From the NCBI GenBank assembly GCA_000722615.1, contig JOKI01000002.1:222424-286423 (forward strand): a DNA stretch of 64,000 bases. The letters run 5' to 3'. The notes beneath the pieces are model-generated. The model saw only the letters and a list, made by a program, of their open reading frames with translations, was not told the DNA's origin and did not search any database. The translations under genes and the position numbers were made by a program. Below, in pieces: positions 37,678 to 45,741 of the stretch (position 1 is the first letter of the stretch; each line of letters begins with the position of its first letter). Source of the DNA: Pseudorhizobium pelagicum (GTDB lineage Bacteria; Pseudomonadota; Alphaproteobacteria; Rhizobiales; Rhizobiaceae).

Positions 37678-39645
37678 TCACCCCGTCCTCGCATGCAATT
37701 CCCGAGCTCGGGTTTTCACTGCTTCAGCAATGTCGAGCGCGGTCAGTCTCCTCTCAAGGAGCAATTTGTCAGTCAGGGCGTCGAGAGCGGCGCGGTTGTC
37801 CGTAAGAATCGATTCCGCTCGCTCCAGTTGTTTTCGGAGGGTCGTCTCGACCACGTGAGCCAGGCCGCCGCGCTTCAATCGCATTCTCGCGAGGTCTTTG
37901 GATTTCCCATAGACCTCGGAAGACACCGTATTCCCAAACGCCCACTTGATCTCCATCATGGTCGCCAGGTCAGTGGCGATATTGAGGTCTGCTTGGCGAT
38001 GCCCGGCCGCCCCGTTGGAGTGATCTCCGAAGACCACGCGCTCCGCTGCCATGCCCGCCATCAACACCGCGATCTTGTCTTCGAAGTACGTCGATGTCTT
38101 TCTGACGACCGACCGTTCCTGAAAACAGGCGTGGCCAAGCGAAGACTGCGATGCCCTCGAGTCAAAGCTATCTTCGATCGTCACCGACACCAGCTGATCA
38201 GCATCGACCAGGACCCCGACAATCGCGTGTCCGAGTTCATGTACGGCGACCGACCTGAGAAAGTCGGGAGGCACGCGCGTCCTTGGGGGCATGGAGATAA
38301 TCAGGTCGCGGAGTTCCATCGGACGGCGCTCGCGCCTAGCAAGTCTTCGGGCGTCACGAACACATCGCTCGATGTCTGCTCCGGTCCAGCCCTCGCTTCT
38401 GCCGATGACGATATCCAGTGACGAGGACACGAGGTCCTCCCTGAGATGGTATCTGAAGATGCCGACCCTGGAAGTCACGTCGGGCAGGGGGATGGCGCAA
38501 TGACGTTCCAACCTTCCCGGTCTCAGGAGAGCCTCGTCAATGACGTCCGGGTAGTTGGTTGCGCCGATTACGACGACGCCCTCGCGTCCCGTAGCCCCGT
38601 CGAGGACCTCGAGAAGGCCGTTGACCACCTGGCGGTTATAGCTGGCGCTCTCTCCTTCAAGGTCTTCGCGATTTGGGAAGCTGTCGAACTCGTCGATGAA
38701 GAGGATCGACGGCGCGTTCTTGAGCGCGTCGGCAAAGTCACGCCGCATTGCCTTGAGCATGTCTCCGAGATGTCCGGTGGATTGCCATCTTGCCGCGGAG
38801 GCCTGGACGAGATTGACCCCGCAGGTGCGCGCCAGCGCGGCAGCGTACGAGGTCTTCCCGCACCCGGGCGGCCCGGACAGCAGCAGACCTCTATCGACGT
38901 CGCTCCACGGAAGGTTTCCTGCCTTCCATTCGGCGAGGTCAGTCGCCAGTTCCAGACCCCAGGTCTTGGCAGCGCCGAAACCATAGAGATCATTCAACGT
39001 CGGTGTGAAATCGACAGGTTCAGGCTTGGGTGTCTCCTCCGGCTTTGGATAGATGCGCAACCTTGCAATCATCGCGCCGACAGATCGGCCCCGCCTCATC
39101 ACCAAGGAGAGCCTCCTGAGGTCTTCGGATGCCAAGAACTCCGCAGTGACGTCGCTGATCTTACCGAAGCCCATGCGGATGGCCGCGATTTTGATGTCGC
39201 GGGCGGTGAAGTCAGGGATATTTGCGACGATGTCGGAAAGGATGCGGATTTCCGGCGTCAGGAAGTCCTCCGAGGACAAGAGAATGATCGCCCTGCGCGT
39301 CCCCTCCAGCTTCGTTAGCGTGATCACCTTTTCCAGGTCGGCGTCTTCGTTGACCACCACGACCTCGGTTTCCTGCCTCAGGGGATTTTCCCTGCCGCGG
39401 AGCTCGATCAGCCAATGCGCGGCGGCGTTGAAGCTGTAGATATTGCTCCCCTTGGGCACGACCGCCGTGACAACGAAACGGTCCGGGATTCTGAGGACCG
39501 GCCGCAAGACCCTGGAAAGCGCGACGATCGCGAGCTGCGTTGCCAGCGGATGCTCCTTCGCGGCGCGCTGGCGGTATTCTCTTTTGGTGGCGGACCGCTT
39601 CAATTGTTCGGCGGTGACGGAAGACTTGGACGAATTCGTGCGCAT
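37678..39645 (-). CDS. Soluble FtsH-like AAA ATPase / M41 zinc metalloprotease
   Basis: A 655-residue protein with the C-terminal order of FtsH: an AAA module with Walker A GPPGCGKT (258-265), Walker B ILFIDEFDS (314-322) and the RPGRLER arginine-finger region, then an M41 peptidase with HELGH (469-473) and a downstream Asp-rich helix for the third zinc ligand (HRQADLNIATDLA). FtsH itself has two N-terminal membrane helices; here residues 1-215 instead form an unrelated soluble domain with no clear membrane segment. It should unfold and degrade cytosolic targets. ATG 39645 has AGGAGG 10 bases upstream. It follows the TnsA-like gene by 44 bases. Confidence 0.85.
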   Translation of the reverse strand: MRTNSSKSSVTAEQLKRSATKREYRQRAAKEHPLATQLAIVALSRVLRPVLRIPDRFVVTAVVPKGSNIYSFNAAAHWLIELRGRENPLRQETEVVVVNEDADLEKVITLTKLEGTRRAIILLSSEDFLTPEIRILSDIVANIPDFTARDIKIAAIRMGFGKISDVTAEFLASEDLRRLSLVMRRGRSVGAMIARLRIYPKPEETPKPEPVDFTPTLNDLYGFGAAKTWGLELATDLAEWKAGNLPWSDVDRGLLLSGPPGCGKTSYAAALARTCGVNLVQASAARWQSTGHLGDMLKAMRRDFADALKNAPSILFIDEFDSFPNREDLEGESASYNRQVVNGLLEVLDGATGREGVVVIGATNYPDVIDEALLRPGRLERHCAIPLPDVTSRVGIFRYHLREDLVSSSLDIVIGRSEGWTGADIERCVRDARRLARRERRPMELRDLIISMPPRTRVPPDFLRSVAVHELGHAIVGVLVDADQLVSVTIEDSFDSRASQSSLGHACFQERSVVRKTSTYFEDKIAVLMAGMAAERVVFGDHSNGAAGHRQADLNIATDLATMMEIKWAFGNTVSSEVYGKSKDLARMRLKRGGLAHVVETTLRKQLERAESILTDNRAALDALTDKLLLERRLTALDIAEAVKTRARELHARTG

Positions 39646-39689
39646 GGACACATGACCTCCTAGAACGGGTTTCGGGCGGAAAGCGGACT

Positions 39690-40307
39690 TCAGTCCGTTA
39701 TCCGTCTGACCGCCGTTCCCGGGCCAATGAGACCGTCGTCGAGGTCCACTTCCAGAAAACCGTTCAGTACCATGGAGGCGAAGCCGCCAATCGGTCTTGT
39801 CTCTGAAAACGCCGTCAAGCATTCGGCGACAGTCAGGGTGCCGTGCTCCTCCAGGGCGGCGAGGAGCTTGAGGCGATCTCCAAGTGGGACGCTGTAGTTC
39901 GCATACCTCAGAAGGTCCCTGGCATTCCTCAGGCGGGTGCCACCATAGACTTCGTCTCTTGCCGTCTGACGGAATGAGAAACCACCCCGCTCTGCAGCGA
40001 GCTTGATGTCTGCTTCTGAGGAACCGTTTTGGCGGTCGGGAGCATCAACGAGCGTCTCGCCACCATGGACATCGCTTACCAGAAAATCGCAGACATAAGA
40101 CCCGCCGGGGACCAGAAGGGCAGGAGGATTGCACCTCCACGAACGGACTTCCGCATCGAGATCAAGAAGGCAGGCGACATCGCGAGCCGCTTGGGAACGG
40201 AAAGACACCGATCCTTCGCACTTTAGGGTTCCACGGGGATAAAAGGACTTCGGGGCCGCCACCGCATGAACGACATTGATGTCCGCGGCATTCTGCACAG
40301 TACGCAT
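39690..40307 (-). CDS. Degenerate TnsA-like endonuclease-fold protein
   Basis: A 205-residue protein whose middle resembles the TnsA N-terminal nuclease fold: SFRSQAARDVACLLDLDAEVRSW aligns with the helix before the first strand, and YVCDFLV with the YTPDFLV strand carrying the metal-binding Asp. The next strand reads ETLVDAPD where active enzymes have (E/Q)xK, so the catalytic lysine is missing and the first glutamate is also absent. It is therefore probably structural. The C-terminal 70 residues look like a winged helix. ATG 40307 follows AGGAGA. It is upstream of the FtsH-like gene in one operon. Confidence 0.6.
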   Translation of the reverse strand: MRTVQNAADINVVHAVAAPKSFYPRGTLKCEGSVSFRSQAARDVACLLDLDAEVRSWRCNPPALLVPGGSYVCDFLVSDVHGGETLVDAPDRQNGSSEADIKLAAERGGFSFRQTARDEVYGGTRLRNARDLLRYANYSVPLGDRLKLLAALEEHGTLTVAECLTAFSETRPIGGFASMVLNGFLEVDLDDGLIGPGTAVRRITD

Positions 40308-40409
40308 GACAATTCTCCTGACATCTCGATCTGACCGTCGGCCATCATGGCCGGCGCGGATCAGCGTATTCGGGATGTCTTGTGGAGCGGCTTGTTGTGC
40401 ATGGATGAG

Positions 40410-40437
40410 AAAATAGAACAAAAAGAGAACTTGTAAA
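40410..40437 (-). promoter_or_regulatory. Promoter of the TnsA-like / FtsH-like operon
   Basis: Minus strand -35 TTTACA, 16-base spacer, -10 TATTTT, in an AT-rich pocket of otherwise GC-rich DNA. The start would lie about 95 bases before the first gene. Confidence 0.55.
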
Positions 40438-40822
40438 GTGCCCTCGCAAAATAATCTGCAGCCGGACTAGCCCGACGTTCTCTCATGAGCCGGGAACAAC
40501 AGCCTCCAAGAGAATGGCACCACACCAGTTGGAGTCCTGGCTTCTGACCGTTCCTCGCTTGGTAGTCCGGGCAAGTATTTGCGGGTGCCACGAGCGGCTG
40601 AAATTCAAGACCCCCGGGGGGCTTAATAGAGCGGGGCCGAAGGAGCCTCTCGGTATCGGAGATGCGCATCCTCAATACGCTGTCAAGCTGATTTTCGAGG
40701 ACCGCTCGGTGCGTCGTATCGATCAGTGCGCGGGGATTGCGCTTTTCTGAAAATCCGGATTGTCTCAGGTCATCGACAAACACACGAAAGGAGACGCCCA
40801 TCGCGGACGCTACAAATGGAAA

Positions 40823-41214
40823 GGGGTCGCCTCTGCAAAAGACGACCCCCTGGTATGTAAGCCTTTAGGTAGACGGAACACGTCTCTGCGGTGAACAGGC
40901 CTAGCACCAGCAACCAAAAGACACTCACAACCGAACCGAGGGTGAGTGTTGCCGGCTGTCGCTACCCTGTCAACGGATTTCCGTTCGCCAGCGGCGTTTC
41001 CATCAGAAAAATGTGCAGTCCGACGGCTTGGGCCCGGTTGACTCTGACAATCCGTCCGGTACAAACCGAGAACGGAAATGATGAGCCATGCCGTTTCCCA
41101 ACAGGGGATATCCCTCATGACCCGCATCGGACTGCACATAGCCAACCGAATATGACTGCCTTCACTGGCGGTTCGTAGTCGTTTGCCTGCGGTCCGGACG
41201 CCCTTGCAGGGGCG
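40823..41214. ncRNA. Candidate structured non-coding RNA region
   Basis: Many perfect stems lie within 400 bases: GGGGTCG/CGACCCC (40823-40849), ACACTCAC/GTGAGTGT (40921-40949), TGTGCAGTCCGA/TCGGACTGCACA (41012-41023 with 41127-41138), AACGG/CCGTT (41071-41095), GGGATATCCC (41104-41113) and CGCCC/GGGCG (41199-41214). If transcribed on the minus strand, the first stem ends in TTTCC and could be its 3' end. I do not recognise it as tmRNA, RNase P RNA, or a group I or II intron. The orientation and limits are not established. Confidence 0.4.
41012..41138. repeat. 12-bp perfect inverted repeat, TGT...ACA termini
   Basis: TGTGCAGTCCGA at 41012 and its exact reverse complement at 41127 enclose 103 bases. 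The outer ends read TGT and ACA, as in Tn7-like termini, but no flanking duplication is seen. It may instead be the closing stem of a structured RNA. Confidence 0.55.
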
Positions 41215-41336
41215 ATAGGTCTCAAAGCCACTCCGGTCCTTCTACGACCAGGTCACGCGAGTTCAGCGTGTCCTTCCGATCATGTTCATCGTAGCCCGCC
41301 TGTGCCTTGTCGCCGCGGGAATTGGAGAAGTGCACC

Positions 41337-41477
41337 ATGTTTATCCGCCCATCAGACGTCAGCAATGCCCGCGCCATCGATCTCAGCGATCTCGGTGGCG
41401 AGATCATCTCCATCCACGAACTCGCAGAGGAATGGCAGCGCCACCTCTTCTGCGACGAGGATCGTGACGCGATCTAA
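41337..41477 (+). CDS. Possible 46-residue protein upstream of tnsA
   Basis: A short frame starting ATG with GGAG about 11 bases upstream, encoding an acidic peptide that begins MFIRPSDVSNARAIDL and ends CDEDRDAI. Its codon use resembles that of the neighbouring genes (mostly G or C in third position). It lies 80 bases before the tns operon in the same direction. No homology is recognised. Confidence 0.4.
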   Translation: MFIRPSDVSNARAIDLSDLGGEIISIHELAEEWQRHLFCDEDRDAI

Positions 41478-41557
41478 GCCAGTCCTCCACCGATAACGAA
41501 ACCTGGCAGCGTCGATCCATCGGATCGCGGACGGCGAAGCCATGCCTGGAGATACAC

Positions 41558-42352
41558 ATGAAGAAAACGACCATGGAACTAATGGGCTTCGGGGACGACC
41601 ACGTACCTCTCTTGAAAGTCGCCAAACGCCAGAAAATGAACGCGATGCCAGTGACGGTACCCGTCCTGAAAGGCGCGTGTAAATCCATCAGGGCGCGGTC
41701 CCCGCTTATGCGAGACGCCATCGTCCACTTCGACACGAATCCTGAAGTAGTTCGTATCAGCGATTACCCCATTCAGCTGGAATACGAGATCGAAGACCGA
41801 TACGGCGTTATCGGTAGCCTTAAACATGTTCCCATGCTGGGTGTCTGGAGCCGTCAGCAGCAAGCCTCGTATTTCGATGTAATCTCCAGAGCGGCCCAGC
41901 TGGATATGCCGTGGCTGGAGTCGCGGACGAACCGTCTGAAGAAGGCGTTCTGGGAAGACTATAGGGCAACCTACGCGGTGCTCGACGAAAGCGAGCTGCA
42001 TATTCAGCCGCGCTGGATGAACCTGCAGACGATCAAGTACCACGCCCTCCGCCATGATCGCACGGCGGTAGCGCAGGTGCGCAGGGCGCTCGCGGCACTT
42101 CCCGACGCCACAACTATCGACGCTATTGTTGCGGGCGCAGCACTTCCGCACCGGGTTCATCTCTTCTTCGAGGATGACGGGAGCGTGGCGCAGGCAAGAA
42201 ATCTGACTGAAATCAATCGCGCCTTCTCCGCCGTGATGTGGCTCGCCGTCCAAGGTGAGATCACGCTCGACATGTCCGTGGTCATCTCTCCCGCGACTAC
42301 GATCATTCAAAAATCCACCCTGCTGGCTAACCTCCAAGAAAGGACTGTCTAA
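41558..42352 (+). CDS. TnsA-like protein, catalytic residues substituted
   Basis: A 264-residue protein at the head of the tns operon. SPLMRDAIVHFDTNPEVVRISDYPIQLEYEIED matches the start of the TnsA nuclease domain. The strand that should read YTPDF reads HVPML (residues 90-94) and the (E/Q)xK strand reads YFDVIS, so the Asp and Lys needed to cut the 5' ends of the transposon are replaced by Met and Ile. If TnsA cannot cut, insertion would be replicative and give cointegrates. CTGGAG precedes the ATG. The stop overlaps the next start (TAATG). Confidence 0.7.
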   Translation: MKKTTMELMGFGDDHVPLLKVAKRQKMNAMPVTVPVLKGACKSIRARSPLMRDAIVHFDTNPEVVRISDYPIQLEYEIEDRYGVIGSLKHVPMLGVWSRQQQASYFDVISRAAQLDMPWLESRTNRLKKAFWEDYRATYAVLDESELHIQPRWMNLQTIKYHALRHDRTAVAQVRRALAALPDATTIDAIVAGAALPHRVHLFFEDDGSVAQARNLTEINRAFSAVMWLAVQGEITLDMSVVISPATTIIQKSTLLANLQERTV

Positions 42353-44772
42353 TGAGTTTCATGCACAACAAGAGCACGTTCCTCGCGAACGGAGCGCTCG
42401 TCCCCGCATCGAGTTTTGCGGAACTCGACATCCCGCCCCATCCCCTCGGCGGCGGCAAAAACCAGCCTCAGCGCTATAACTTCGGTCCCGGTTCGCAGTT
42501 CGCCGTCTTCAACCTCGATCGGTCGAAGGTCGCCTATTGCTCTGTGCTTTCGAGGGCGCAGTACGGGGTCGGCGGCGAGAAGTTCATGGTCCAGAACACG
42601 GACACGAACGAGCCGATTTTCCTTTCGGACTGGCAGCTCAGCATCCTGGAGCGGGAATACCGCCTTGTTCCGCTCAACTCCAGCGCCAAACGGGCGACCA
42701 AGAAGGTGGAGAGGCAGCCTGTAATCAGGAACTATCTCGCTCTGAAGCCTGAAACCAGGAAGGCTGCAATCAAGCGCTGGTGGTACGCGCGCAAGCTCGT
42801 CGAGGCCCGGCAGGGTGGCGAGGTGATGCTCACCAAAAAGATCATCCTCGAAGTGGCGGAACGTCACGCGCGGGAGAAAGGCGACAAGAAGCCGCCGTCC
42901 TACAACGCGTTGCGGTCCTGGCTCGGGGCATATGAGAACAATCCATTCAACCGCCTTCTCGCCCTAGCGCTCGCGACGTCCGGCGGCAATACCGTCAGGA
43001 AGTTCGACCCGCGGCTGGAGGAGATCATCGACGAATGCGTGCAGTGGGCGTGGGAACTCCCAGCCGGCACCGCGCGCGATGTCGAAAGCCAGCTTAAACT
43101 GGAACTTTCGAAGAGCGAGCATAGGCAACTCGTCAAAGACCTCACGCTGCCGGATGAAACGCTTCTCGTACCGTCGTTCCGAACCATCGAGAGGCGCTTC
43201 GCCGCTCCCGACAGATATTCGAAGGATCTTTGGCGGTTTGGCCCCGAATACGCGCGTCGTAAGCACACGATCTACACGGCGCGCGCTCTTCCCGACCACG
43301 TCCTTGGCCTGGTGGAGGTCGACTATACCCTCGGCGACATCGTCGTGTGCGACGATGAATTCCAGTTCCTGTTCGGCCGTCCGCATGTCCTCATGTTCGT
43401 GGACAAGAAAAGCGGCTCCATCCCGGGTTTCGCGATCCACTTTGAAGACGAATCCTTTGAAGCCTTCCTCCATGGATTGCGCCTCGCCCTGTACCCCAAG
43501 GACATGAGCAGGTTCCCGGGCGTCGAGTGGAACCAGTACGGCGACTTTATTGGATTGGTAACTGACGGGGCGTCGTTCCTGCGGGGTCACAAGATCATCT
43601 CGGCTTCCGAAGAGATCGGCTTCGAGCTTGTGGAAAACGTACCGGGAGAGCCGACAGGGAAGGGGCTGGTCGAGCGCATGCTAGGCACCCTCATGCGCCA
43701 GGTCTTCCACAAGCTTCCTGGCACCACAATGTCCAATCCCGAACGACGCAAGCTGTTCGATGAGAGCAAGGGCCTGGGCCTTCCGCTGATCACCATGCGC
43801 CAGCTGGAGGACTTCATCACCCTCTGGATCGCGGAGTATCACAAGACCCCGAGGCGGGGCATTGGCGTGCTTCCCCGCCTCAAGGCAATCCCGCAAGAGG
43901 TCTGGGACGCGGGCCAGGCGAAGATGCCGCCACGCGATCCTATCGATCCTGAAATCTTCCTCGCCCTTGGAGGTTACACAGTCGAAGTGACCATCCAGAA
44001 CGACGGTATGACGTCGGAACATATCAGCTACATCTCCGAGGACCTTCTGGAAATCAGCACCCATCCCGACCATCGTCCCGGCAAGAAGTACAAGCTCACC
44101 ATCGAGTGGGGAGACATCTCTAACGCTTTCGTCGTCAACCCCTACCGACCGGACAGGGTCATCCGTCTCCGAGCCAACGGCCGTTGCCTCGAGTACGCCC
44201 GTGGGACGACCAGATACCAGCACAAGAAGACCGTGGAACACCACAATAAGCTCACCAGGGGCAAGCGCGTCACGATTGAGGACCTCATTGTTGCAAAGCG
44301 AACTCTGTCAAAGGAACTGGCGGAGATCTACGACAAAAAGGGCCTTCAGCGTAACGCCCAAGCGCTCCTCAAGTTCAGGACTCAGGTCTCCAGGAAGCTC
44401 AAGCGCAGCGCCATCGTCACCGCGACAACCAGCGCGGCCGCGAGCGTGGGTCACATCGATTTTGCTGCCCCCCTGAGCCCGAAACCCAAGCGGTCGAGGT
44501 CTTTGAGCAATCCAGGGAACGATCGTGACGGGACGCCTGACAATCTCGTCGTCATGGATGCCGACGGGACCGTGACCATTCGCGATCCGCTTGAAGACAC
44601 CGTCAAGGAACACAAGCGCCGCGGCACCCCGCGCACCGAGAAGTCCGGACCTGTGAGGGTAACGGCGGCGGCGGCGGAAAGCGCCGAAACCACCCCTGTG
44701 ACCGAAACCACAATCGAAGACGCCCGCGCCGCGCGCCGCGCACGCCTTGCTAAAAATGGAGAGGCCGAATGA
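42352..44772 (+). CDS. DDE transposase, TnsB / Mu-A type
   Basis: An 806-residue transposase. The N-terminal third carries helix-turn-helix DNA-binding domains. The catalytic rve domain has D324 (VEVDYT), D405 (VTDGASF) and E441 (GKGLVERMLGT), a DD35E arrangement. A Mu-type beta-barrel domain follows around residues 530-620, and the basic and then disordered tail ends in RAARRARLAKNGEAE, which would contact the TnsC ATPase. It joins the 3' ends of the element to target DNA. It overlaps tnsA by one base and tnsC by four. Confidence 0.9.
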   Translation: MSFMHNKSTFLANGALVPASSFAELDIPPHPLGGGKNQPQRYNFGPGSQFAVFNLDRSKVAYCSVLSRAQYGVGGEKFMVQNTDTNEPIFLSDWQLSILEREYRLVPLNSSAKRATKKVERQPVIRNYLALKPETRKAAIKRWWYARKLVEARQGGEVMLTKKIILEVAERHAREKGDKKPPSYNALRSWLGAYENNPFNRLLALALATSGGNTVRKFDPRLEEIIDECVQWAWELPAGTARDVESQLKLELSKSEHRQLVKDLTLPDETLLVPSFRTIERRFAAPDRYSKDLWRFGPEYARRKHTIYTARALPDHVLGLVEVDYTLGDIVVCDDEFQFLFGRPHVLMFVDKKSGSIPGFAIHFEDESFEAFLHGLRLALYPKDMSRFPGVEWNQYGDFIGLVTDGASFLRGHKIISASEEIGFELVENVPGEPTGKGLVERMLGTLMRQVFHKLPGTTMSNPERRKLFDESKGLGLPLITMRQLEDFITLWIAEYHKTPRRGIGVLPRLKAIPQEVWDAGQAKMPPRDPIDPEIFLALGGYTVEVTIQNDGMTSEHISYISEDLLEISTHPDHRPGKKYKLTIEWGDISNAFVVNPYRPDRVIRLRANGRCLEYARGTTRYQHKKTVEHHNKLTRGKRVTIEDLIVAKRTLSKELAEIYDKKGLQRNAQALLKFRTQVSRKLKRSAIVTATTSAAASVGHIDFAAPLSPKPKRSRSLSNPGNDRDGTPDNLVVMDADGTVTIRDPLEDTVKEHKRRGTPRTEKSGPVRVTAAAAESAETTPVTETTIEDARAARRARLAKNGEAE

Positions 44773-45740
44773 TCCCGATGACCGAATTCCACGAAACTTC
44801 GTACGCGAACGACAACCACGCGCGAGCGGAGATGCTGAAGCTGTCCCCTACACAGAGGCAGGCCAAGGTCGATAACCTCCTGTTCCGATACCCGCGCTTC
44901 GAGATGGCCTACCAAGAGGTCCTCGGACTGCACAGACAGGGTGCCGAGGGAGGGCCCATCAAGGGTGAGGTTGTCGGTTTCCTCGGCAATTCGCGTGCCG
45001 GAAAGACATCGATCCTGAAGGCTTTGATCCGGGACAGCAACGCCAAGGCCCCCGACTTGAGTTCCGAATCGGCTCAGGCTTCGGGTCTGGTCATTCCGAT
45101 GGCCCATATCGAGGTCAAGGACAGGTGGGGAGCGCCCGACCTCGCGACCGCACTGTATATGGCCACAGGCGCGTCGTCCGTTCCCTACATCGGCGGCAAG
45201 TCACTGGAGATCAAATGCGTGAGGCGCGTGGCCAGCCTCCAGACCACCTTCGTAATGCTGGATGACTCGCACTTCATCTTCGAGGCACCGCCCGCCAAGC
45301 GGAAAGCCCTGCTTTCCCTCATCAAGGCGCTGGTCGACAGCGGAACCTGCTCGGTGCTGCTCGCGGGCCTGAATCTCATCGAAGTAGGGATCATGGAAAA
45401 CACGCAGCTCCTGAACCGCGGGTCGTTTCCGGCGGTCCACCTGCTCGAACACGACATGTCCTACGAGAGCGAGGAGGATGAATACCTCGAGTTCCTGGCG
45501 GCGGTCTCCGAGCGTCTGCCATTCGCCGAGGACTCGGGTCTCGATAGGAACGAGTGGATCACCGAGTGGAAACTCGCGGCAAACGGCTCTGTCGGCTTGA
45601 CGATGAATATCATCAAGGACGCCGCCCGTCGCGCGATCGCCGATGGCGCTCGGTCTATCGAAGGCAGGCATCTCAAGCAGGCCTGTTTCATGCGCAAGCG
45701 CATCGGCGACACGACCTACCCCTTCCAGGAGGCCGCGTGA
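44769..45740 (+). CDS. TnsC/TniB-type AAA ATPase
   Basis: A 323-residue AAA regulator of transposition. Walker A is GNSRAGKTS (73-81), Walker B is FVMLDDSHF (Asp 165-166), and LLAGLNLIEVGI corresponds to sensor 1. It forms ATP-dependent filaments on target DNA and links the target selector TniQ to the transposase. ATG overlaps the transposase stop (ATGA) and its own stop is one base from the tniQ start, so the four genes are one operon. Confidence 0.85.
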   Translation: MIPMTEFHETSYANDNHARAEMLKLSPTQRQAKVDNLLFRYPRFEMAYQEVLGLHRQGAEGGPIKGEVVGFLGNSRAGKTSILKALIRDSNAKAPDLSSESAQASGLVIPMAHIEVKDRWGAPDLATALYMATGASSVPYIGGKSLEIKCVRRVASLQTTFVMLDDSHFIFEAPPAKRKALLSLIKALVDSGTCSVLLAGLNLIEVGIMENTQLLNRGSFPAVHLLEHDMSYESEEDEYLEFLAAVSERLPFAEDSGLDRNEWITEWKLAANGSVGLTMNIIKDAARRAIADGARSIEGRHLKQACFMRKRIGDTTYPFQEAA

Positions 45741-45741
45741 C

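Larger units (their letters stand above)
40308..41336. other. Long non-coding region between divergent element operons
   Basis: Over 1 kb with no supportable gene. The left part holds the promoter of the minus-strand operon; 40,820-41,215 is crowded with inverted repeats and may encode a structured RNA. Open frames here (for example 40361-40801 minus and 40810-41145 minus) run through the promoter or the hairpins and are not convincing. Confidence 0.6.

Noticed and set aside
40361..40801. Minus-strand 146-codon frame upstream of the TnsA-like gene
   Set aside because: It runs through the likely promoter at 40410-40437 and its codon use differs from the neighbours; no motif seen.
40810..41145. 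Minus-strand 111-codon frame, and another frame with a natural-looking peptide ending NGNPLTG
   Set aside because: Both cross the hairpin-rich region; neither has a ribosome-binding site and they look like chance translations of a structured sequence.
40823..41214. tmRNA, RNase P RNA or group I/II intron as identity of the structured region
   Set aside because: No tRNA-like ends, tag sequence, RNase P core motif or intron domain V pattern could be found.
41222..41413. Minus-strand 63-codon frame
   Set aside because: It overlaps the better-supported 46-residue frame on the plus strand and has only a weak start signal; kept as a remote possibility.
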